NCBI GenBank assembly: GCA_910586305.1
Contig: CAJUGS010000040.1
Coordinates: 1-24,913 of the forward strand
DNA length: 24,913 nucleotides
Direction of reading: 5' to 3'
Source of the DNA: an uncultured Duncaniella sp.
GTDB taxonomy: Bacteria > Bacteroidota > Bacteroidia > Bacteroidales > Muribaculaceae
Shown here: positions 18,243 to 23,878 of the stretch, piece after piece
Position numbering within the stretch: position 1 is the first letter of the stretch
How the letters are laid out: the number at the start of each line of letters is the position of its first letter
Notes under the pieces: model-generated
Seen by the model: only the letters and a program-made list of their open reading frames with translations
What the model was told of the DNA's origin: nothing
Databases searched by the model: none
Position numbers and translations under genes: made by a program

Positions 18243-19202
18243 ATGAATAATTTCCCTTGGGAGAATCGCCCGGACAATTGCAGAGATGTGATGTGGCGCA
18301 GCTCGCGCAATCCGATTATAGGACGCTATGATACTGCAATTTCCAACTCCATATTTAATTCGGCAGTCGTTCCTTTTGGCAACGGTTATGCCGGTGTGTT
18401 CCGTTGTGACGACAAGGCTGTGAGAATGAATATTTTCGTGGGATTCTCGTCGGACGGAGTGAACTGGAAGACATCCGATACGCCAATCAGATTCGAACCG
18501 GGTAACACACAAATGATTGATTCGGATTATAAATATGATCCGCGAGTGACATGGATAGAGGACCGTTACTGGATCACATGGTGTAACGGTTATAATGGTC
18601 CGACTATCGGAATCGGGTATACATTTGACTTCAAGACATTCTATCAGTGTGAGAATGCTTTTCTTCCATTCAATCGCAACGGTGTGTTGTTTCCCGAGAA
18701 ATTCAATGGAAGATATGCCATGCTGAGTCGTCCGAGTGATAACGGTCACACTCCGTTTGGAGATATCTTTATCAGTTTTTCGCCGGATATGAAGTATTGG
18801 GGAGAGCACCGTTGTGTGATGAAAGTCGCTCCATTCGAGGAGAGTGCATGGCAGTGTCTGAAGATTGGGGCCGGCTCGGTGCCTTTTCTTACAGAGGCCG
18901 GTTGGCTGATGTTCTATCACGGTGTGATACGCACCTGCAACGGCTATAGGTACTCGATGGGTGCAGCTATTCTTGACGAGAAGAATCCATCAAAGGTGTT
19001 ATGGCGCACGAGAGATTATCTACTTGGGCCGGCCGCTCCATACGAGCTTGTCGGCGATGTGCCTAATGTTGTGTTCCCTTGCGCTGCTCTTACCGATAGT
19101 AATCGTGTGGCTGTTTACTATGGTGCGGCCGACACGACAGTGTGTATGGCCTTCGGGTATGTCGACGAAATAATTCAGTTTATCAAAACCCATTCGTTAT
19201 AG
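18243..19202 (+). CDS. GH130 beta-1,4-mannosyl-N-acetylglucosamine phosphorylase-type enzyme
   Basis: Cytoplasmic protein of 319 residues with no signal peptide, as expected for GH130 phosphorylases. Five-bladed propeller landmarks are visible: RNPIIGR (22-28), FNSAVVPFGNGYAGVFR (38-54), KYDPRVTW with the conserved catalytic Asp99 (97-104), NGVLFPEKFNGRYAMLSRPS (146-165), and KIGAGSVPF with FYHGV further on. The size and motifs resemble the GH130_2 group, which includes BT1033 and converts Man-beta-1,4-GlcNAc plus phosphate into mannose-1-phosphate and GlcNAc. Its place after a disaccharide-type MFS transporter and between GH92 genes supports that substrate. Mannosylglucose phosphorylase is the main alternative. 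The stop is separated from the next ATG by one base. Confidence 0.88.
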   Translation: MNNFPWENRPDNCRDVMWRSSRNPIIGRYDTAISNSIFNSAVVPFGNGYAGVFRCDDKAVRMNIFVGFSSDGVNWKTSDTPIRFEPGNTQMIDSDYKYDPRVTWIEDRYWITWCNGYNGPTIGIGYTFDFKTFYQCENAFLPFNRNGVLFPEKFNGRYAMLSRPSDNGHTPFGDIFISFSPDMKYWGEHRCVMKVAPFEESAWQCLKIGAGSVPFLTEAGWLMFYHGVIRTCNGYRYSMGAAILDEKNPSKVLWRTRDYLLGPAAPYELVGDVPNVVFPCAALTDSNRVAVYYGAADTTVCMAFGYVDEIIQFIKTHSL

Positions 19203-19203
19203 G

Positions 19204-21462
19204 ATGACAAGACAGTCTCTTGCCGCCGTATTTATTGCGGCGGCATCACTAATCAGTGTGGCGGCACCGGCTGACACTACTTTACTCCGATATGTGAATC
19301 CGTTTGTGGGAACTACAAATTTCGGCACCACTAATCCGGGAGCTGTTGTGCCTAACGGATTGATGTCTGTGACACCGTTCAACGTCACAGGGTCTGAGTT
19401 GAATAATTTCGATAAGGATTCCCGATGGTGGTCTACGCCTTACGATGCGACCAATAGTTTTCTCACAGGTTTTTCTCATGTCAACCTCAGTGGAGTGGGG
19501 TGTCCCGAACTTGGATCGGTGGTTACGATGGCAACAACCGGACCGCTGAATGTGGACTATAGGAGTTACGGGACTACGTATCGCGACGAGGTGGCCTCGC
19601 CGGGATTCTATTCCACCTATCTTGAAAAGTATGGAATCTTGTCGGAAGTTACTGCTACAAAAAGGACTTCTGTGGAAAGATATACTTTTCCTGCCGGACA
19701 GGGAAATATACTTGTGAATCTTGGTATCGGACTTACCAATGAGGCAGGTGGCTCCATACGCCGGATTTCAGAAACTGAGATTGTCGGCAGCCGTCTCATG
19801 GGCACATTCTGTTATAATCCGGATGCGGTGTTTACGATGTATTTCGCACTAAGGGTAAACAAGAAACCATCAACTTCGGGCTTTTGGAAAAAACAGCCTG
19901 AGATGCATGGCGTTGAGGCTGAGTGGACTCCGGACAACGGTAAATATAAGATTTATAATTCGTATGCCAGGGAGGTTTCCGGCGATGACATAGGCTATTG
20001 GTTCTCTTTTGATGATTTGAAAGAGAATGAGCAGGTGGAGGTCAGTATAGGTGTCTCATTTGTCTCTCCCGAAAATGCGTTGGAAAACCTCAATCATGAG
20101 CAACGTGATTCGGATTTTAACCGTCTGCTTGATTCTGCAAGACTTGCATGGGCGCAAGATCTGGGCCGGATAGAGGTAGAGGGTGGAAGCGAGGAGCAGA
20201 AGACTGTCTTCTATACGGCTCTCTACCATACTCTCATACATCCAAATATTCTCCAGGATGTCAACGGACAATATCCGATGATGGAGTCGGGAGCCAACGG
20301 TGTGACGGATCGGGACCGGTATACGGTGTTTTCTCTTTGGGATACATATCGGAATCTTCATCAGTTGATGACTCTGGTGTATCCGGAAAGACAGACGGAT
20401 ATGGTCAATTCCATGATTGAAATGTATCGCGAATGGGGCTGGCTGCCCAAATGGGAGCTATACGGACGTGAAACTTTCACAATGGAGGGTGACCCGGCAA
20501 TACCTGTGATAGTGGATACATGGCGCAAGGGACTTAGGGACTTTGATATTGACACTGCCTATGAAGCAATGAAAAAATCGGCCACTCTGAACGGTGCGGA
20601 GAATCGTATGCGTCCGGATATTGACCCATATCTTGAGCGTGGTTATATTCCGTTGGGAGTTTTCCATGGAGATAATTCTGGCGATAATTCCGTGAGTCAC
20701 GCACTTGAGTATTACGTGGCTGACAACGCTCTCGCATGGCTTGCAAGAGAGAGGGGCGATGATACATTTGCCAGTCATCTTGAGGAGAGAGCAAAAGGAT
20801 ACAGACACTACTATTCAAAAGAGAGCGGGACTTTACGTCCGATAAACCAAGATGGTACGTTTCTCATTCCGTTTGATCCTCGTCAAGGTGAGAATTTCGA
20901 ACCTGTGCCGGGATTTCACGAGGGTAGTGCCTGGAATTATACATTTTTTGTCCCACATGATGTGGAGGGTCTCATAAAGCTCATGGGTGGTGAGAAGAAT
21001 TTTGTGAATAAATTGCAGAATGTCTTTGACAGCGGTCTTTATGATCCGGCTAATGAGCCCGACATTGCCTACCCATATCTATTCACACGAATCAAGGGTG
21101 AGGAGCACAGGACTCACAAAGAGGTGTCGAGACTTCTTGACAAGCATTTCACAACTCGTCCCGACGGAATACCGGGCAATGACGATGCCGGAACTATGTC
21201 GGCGTGGGCGGTATTCTCTATGATGGGCCTGTATCCCGATTGCCCCGGTGTGCCGGAATATGCTATAACTGTCCCGACTTTCGATAAGATAACAATCCAT
21301 CTTAATCCGGATTATTATGAAACAGACACACTGACAATTGAGAAAATCCCGGGAGAGAGAACTAAAATTGTATCCGGAAAGAAGAATATCGGATACAGAA
21401 TCAGTCATTCCGACTTGATAAAGAATGGTTCCATTACAATTCACACATCTCAATATGAATAA
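19204..21462 (+). CDS. GH92 alpha-mannosidase, secreted (paralogue 4 of 4; divergent)
   Basis: GH92 family protein of 752 residues with signal peptide MTRQSLAAVFIAAASLISVA and cleavage near APAD; no lipobox, so it is expected in the periplasm. Motifs: VNPFVGTTNFGTTNPGAVVP, GFSHVNLSGVGCPELG, FSLWDTYRNLHQL, GFHEGSAWNYTFFVPHD (Glu573 the likely acid), and PGNDDAGTMSAWAVFS. The usual HGNEPSHH segment is replaced by ANEPDIAYPYLF followed by TRIKGEEHRT. This is the most divergent of the four copies in the substrate-pocket region, so a distinct linkage or aglycone is likely. An inner stretch near residues 235-262 (LRVNKKPSTSGFWKKQPEMH) is also absent from the other copies. It begins one base after the GH130 stop and overlaps the GH97 start by 8 nt. 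Confidence 0.92.
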   Translation: MTRQSLAAVFIAAASLISVAAPADTTLLRYVNPFVGTTNFGTTNPGAVVPNGLMSVTPFNVTGSELNNFDKDSRWWSTPYDATNSFLTGFSHVNLSGVGCPELGSVVTMATTGPLNVDYRSYGTTYRDEVASPGFYSTYLEKYGILSEVTATKRTSVERYTFPAGQGNILVNLGIGLTNEAGGSIRRISETEIVGSRLMGTFCYNPDAVFTMYFALRVNKKPSTSGFWKKQPEMHGVEAEWTPDNGKYKIYNSYAREVSGDDIGYWFSFDDLKENEQVEVSIGVSFVSPENALENLNHEQRDSDFNRLLDSARLAWAQDLGRIEVEGGSEEQKTVFYTALYHTLIHPNILQDVNGQYPMMESGANGVTDRDRYTVFSLWDTYRNLHQLMTLVYPERQTDMVNSMIEMYREWGWLPKWELYGRETFTMEGDPAIPVIVDTWRKGLRDFDIDTAYEAMKKSATLNGAENRMRPDIDPYLERGYIPLGVFHGDNSGDNSVSHALEYYVADNALAWLARERGDDTFASHLEERAKGYRHYYSKESGTLRPINQDGTFLIPFDPRQGENFEPVPGFHEGSAWNYTFFVPHDVEGLIKLMGGEKNFVNKLQNVFDSGLYDPANEPDIAYPYLFTRIKGEEHRTHKEVSRLLDKHFTTRPDGIPGNDDAGTMSAWAVFSMMGLYPDCPGVPEYAITVPTFDKITIHLNPDYYETDTLTIEKIPGERTKIVSGKKNIGYRISHSDLIKNGSITIHTSQYE

Positions 21463-23437
21463 ACCAAATAATATATTAAGCTTCTTAGGTGTCACCCTGA
21501 TGCTTTCGGCCTGTACTGCAACTCCGGTAGTGAGTTCTCCGGATGGTAATATAAAGGTTGATGTAATCCGTGATGGTTCGAGTCTGAGTTACTCGGTATC
21601 TGTGGGAGGTGACACTTTAATTAAGCCTTCGCGTCTCGGTCTCGAGGCTTCGGGGCTGAGTCTATCGGATGATTTGAAGATGGAAATCAAACACTCTTCA
21701 TTTGATGAGACATGGTTGCAGCCATGGGGCGAGAATAAAGAAATACGTAACCATTATAATGAAATGGCTGTGACGCTTTCTGATGACTCGTTCGCATATA
21801 CCGTGCGCTTCAGAGCGTTTGACGACGGCATAGCCTTCAGATATGAATGGGATAAAGCAGCGACTGATTCGGTTATTGTGCATGACGAACTGACTGAGTT
21901 TGCGTTTGCAGAGACGGCGAGGAGCTGGTCCATACCGGCCAACTTTGATTCCTATGAACTTGAATACAGGAATCTGCCTATAGACAGTGTGACTGATGCC
22001 AATACGCCGTTCACATTTGAAATCGGGTCGACAGGAATTTTCGGGTCGATTCATGAGGCTGCACTGTATGACTATCCTGAAATGACGTTGCTGCGTGGTG
22101 AGGGGAATACGTTTAAAGCAAATCTTGCCCCGATGCCTGACGGAATAAAGGCGTATCTGCCGTCAAGTTTTGTCACACCATGGCGTACGATTCAGATAGG
22201 GACGTCGGCCTGCGATCTGATCAATTCAGGTTTGATACTCAACCTTAATGAGCCTTCTAAAATCCAGGATACTTCATGGATAAAACCTCAGAAATATGTG
22301 GGAATATGGTGGGGTATGCATCTCGGAACCATGACATGGACAATGGGACCACGTCATGGTGCCACTACTGAGAACGCTATCCGCTACATAGATTTTGCCG
22401 TTGAGAACAATCTCCAGGGAGTGCTCTTTGAAGGTTGGAACGAGGGCTGGGAGACTTGGGGCGGAGACCAGCATTTCGATTATGCCAAGGCCTACTCGGA
22501 TTTCGATATAGACTCAATCGCATCATATGCGTCATCAAGGGGTATAGAACTCTGGGCTCATAATGAGACGGGCGGAAATATTCCCGAGTATGAGGCGGCT
22601 CTTGATTCAGCTTTCGCCTATTATAAATCCCTGGGTATTCACACTGTCAAAACAGGCTATGCCGGTGGATTTGCAGGAGGAGAGTACCATCATTCGCAGT
22701 ATGGAGTAAAACACTATCAGAAGGTTGTTGAGACTGCTGCCAAATATCAGTTGATGATTGATGCCCATGAACCGATAAAGGAGACCGGTATAAGGAGGAC
22801 ATGGCCTAACATGATGACTCGTGAGGGAGCACGAGGCATGGAATGGAATGCGTGGTCGGCAGGAAACACACCGGAGTATCTGTGTACTCTTCCGTTTGTG
22901 CGTCTGCTCTCAGGTCCGATGGACTATACGCCCGGTATCTTTGATATTGACTATGAAAGAGCAAAGAATGATCCGGGTCGGATAGAGTGGAACGGTCCGA
23001 ATGATTATTGCAAAATCAACACGACTCTTGCCCGACAGATTGCAAACTGGGTAATTATCTATTCTCCCCTTCAGATGGCGGCTGACCTTATAGAGAATTA
23101 CGAGGGACACGAAGCATTTCAGTTTTTCCGTGATTTCAACGCTGATTGCGACTGGTCGCAGGCTCTTCAGGGCGAGATAGGCAAGTATATTGCGATTGTG
23201 CGCAGGTCAGGAGATGCGTATTATCTTGGCGCCGGAACTGACAGCAGCGCCCGCACTCTGTCGATACCTCTGAACTTCCTCAGTGAGGGTGTGACATATT
23301 CAGCAAGAATATATGCCGACGATCCATCTGACAGGACTAAGGTGACGATAACTGAAAAGAGTGTCACATCCGCAGATACGCTTGATGTAAGTATGGCTCC
23401 GTCGGGAGGACAAGCTGTCACTTTCCTCCCGAAGTAG
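21455..23437 (+). CDS. susB-like: GH97 alpha-glucosidase, SusB-type (inverting)
   Basis: Lipoprotein of 660 residues from ATG 21455, with lipobox LSAC (Cys20). An earlier in-frame ATG at 21425 only adds residues in front of the signal peptide. The N-terminal beta-sandwich (SSPDGNIKVDV, LGLEASG) is followed by a TIM barrel (KYVGIWWGMHLGTM, VLFEGWNEGW). Glutamates fit SusB: AHNETGG Glu371, DAHEP Glu439 and ARGMEWNAW Glu463. The spacings of 68 and 24 residues nearly match the 69 and 24 I recall for SusB Glu439/508/532. The VKTGY segment lacks the nucleophilic Asp found in retaining GH97 alpha-galactosidases, so an inverting alpha-glucosidase is favoured. The target could be glucose caps of immature N-glycans or an unrelated alpha-glucan. 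It is the last gene of the operon. Confidence 0.9.
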   Translation: MNKPNNILSFLGVTLMLSACTATPVVSSPDGNIKVDVIRDGSSLSYSVSVGGDTLIKPSRLGLEASGLSLSDDLKMEIKHSSFDETWLQPWGENKEIRNHYNEMAVTLSDDSFAYTVRFRAFDDGIAFRYEWDKAATDSVIVHDELTEFAFAETARSWSIPANFDSYELEYRNLPIDSVTDANTPFTFEIGSTGIFGSIHEAALYDYPEMTLLRGEGNTFKANLAPMPDGIKAYLPSSFVTPWRTIQIGTSACDLINSGLILNLNEPSKIQDTSWIKPQKYVGIWWGMHLGTMTWTMGPRHGATTENAIRYIDFAVENNLQGVLFEGWNEGWETWGGDQHFDYAKAYSDFDIDSIASYASSRGIELWAHNETGGNIPEYEAALDSAFAYYKSLGIHTVKTGYAGGFAGGEYHHSQYGVKHYQKVVETAAKYQLMIDAHEPIKETGIRRTWPNMMTREGARGMEWNAWSAGNTPEYLCTLPFVRLLSGPMDYTPGIFDIDYERAKNDPGRIEWNGPNDYCKINTTLARQIANWVIIYSPLQMAADLIENYEGHEAFQFFRDFNADCDWSQALQGEIGKYIAIVRRSGDAYYLGAGTDSSARTLSIPLNFLSEGVTYSARIYADDPSDRTKVTITEKSVTSADTLDVSMAPSGGQAVTFLPK

Positions 23438-23460
23438 TAGTAATTTGTTCCAATTAATAA

Positions 23461-23497
23461 CGCCTCAGTACCGCGATATCGGTGCTGAGGCGTTTTT
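23461..23497 (+). terminator. Intrinsic terminator at the end of the PUL operon
   Basis: The stem CGCCTCAGTACCG (23461-23473) pairs with CGGTGCTGAGGCG (23480-23492), 13 pairs with one G-U, around a 6-nt loop. TTTTT follows at 23493-23497. It lies 23 nt after the GH97 stop. Read on the minus strand, the stem is followed by TTATTAATT, so it could also slow leftward transcripts coming from the promoter at 23544-23574. Confidence 0.93.
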
Positions 23498-23511
23498 CCT
23501 TTGTAAAAACC

Positions 23512-23529
23512 TTATCTCTTAGTAAGAGA
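23512..23529 (+). repeat. Left inverted repeat (IRL) of an invertible segment
   Basis: TTATCTCTTAGTAAGAGA is an exact 18-bp reverse complement of the right repeat at 23690-23707. Its core CTCTTA-G-TAAGAG is itself a palindrome with an asymmetric centre base. This is a common layout for tyrosine- or serine-recombinase crossover sites, where two subunits bind the two halves. I noticed no third copy in the window. Confidence 0.9.
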
Positions 23530-23543
23530 GTCTGATTGGTCTG

Positions 23544-23574
23544 CAAAGATAGTAATTATCCAGGTAACTACCAA
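23544..23574 (-). promoter_or_regulatory. Bacteroides-type promoter inside the invertible segment, facing left
   Basis: On the minus strand the -7 element is TATCTTTG (23551-23544), a full match to TAnnTTTG. It is preceded by TTGG (23574-23571) at a 19-bp spacing, a three-of-four match to the -33 TTTG. Transcription would start near 23537 and run left through IRL toward the PUL terminator. I found no such match on the + strand within the segment, so the gene on the right appears unpowered in this orientation. Confidence 0.82.
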
Positions 23575-23689
23575 GTTATACAATTCAGATTGTTTGCTAT
23601 TTTTTCGGCAAGAAGCTCTTTTGTTTTTCAATATTATATCGTGATTGATTGAAACCGCGTATAATTCAGTCAATTGCAGCAGCTTCATA

Positions 23690-23707
23690 TCTCTTACTAA
23701 GAGATAA
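23690..23707 (-). repeat. Right inverted repeat (IRR) of the invertible segment
   Basis: TCTCTTACTAAGAGATAA is the exact reverse complement of IRL. Identity stops at both ends of the 18 bp (the next bases differ), so the match is not part of a larger duplication. The centre base is C here and G in IRL, as expected for oppositely oriented crossover sites that invert the DNA between them. Confidence 0.9.
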
Positions 23708-23878
23708 TGGGCCATTTTACGGCTTCGGTTTACATGAATCGAATTGAGCAAATACTTCTTATTCCTGTCCTTCCTTTTCCTAATATGCTGAAATTGAGGG
23801 AAGAAAGAGTATGTCCGAAAAAATGGTTTGTTTCCGGAAGACTATATTTTACAGCGTTGACTTAGAGGTTTTTAAGAG
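23708..23878 (+). other. Leader region between the invertible segment and the recombinase-like/NusG gene
   Basis: 171 bp without a convincing gene. In the ON orientation this would be most of a long 5' untranslated leader, the kind of region in which UpxY-type antiterminators act on their own transcript. A TATATTTT at 23843-23850 is a weak promoter resemblance without a well-spaced -33 element. A 33-codon ORF starting at ATG 23811 overlaps the gene start in another frame and is not supported. I see no terminator here. Confidence 0.5.

Larger units (their letters stand above)
23512..23707. other. Putative invertible promoter segment (phase-variable switch), drawn here in the OFF orientation
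   Basis: 196 bp in total: perfect 18-bp inverted repeats enclose 160 bp of non-coding, AT-rich DNA that holds one promoter pointing left. The next gene on the right (start 23879) is transcribed rightward, so the promoter faces away from it. Inversion would put the -7 element at about 23668-23675, aimed at that gene, leaving a leader of about 200 nt. The arrangement matches the invertible promoters placed before UpxY/NusG-type genes of capsule loci in Bacteroides fragilis. Inversion itself cannot be seen in a single assembled sequence. The recombinase is not identified in the window. Confidence 0.82.

Noticed and set aside
21425..21454. Upstream ATG for the GH97 gene
   Set aside because: It adds ten residues ahead of the lipoprotein signal peptide and increases the overlap with the GH92 gene; ATG 21455 is better.
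23512..23751. Minus-strand ORF of 79 codons across the invertible segment
   Set aside because: It covers both inverted repeats and the promoter, has no recognisable domain, and is probably chance in AT-rich regulatory DNA.
23843..23850. TATATTTT as a fixed rightward promoter for the last gene
   Set aside because: It lacks the final G of TAnnTTTG, and the only nearby TTTG (23827-23830) is spaced about 12 bp away instead of about 19-21.
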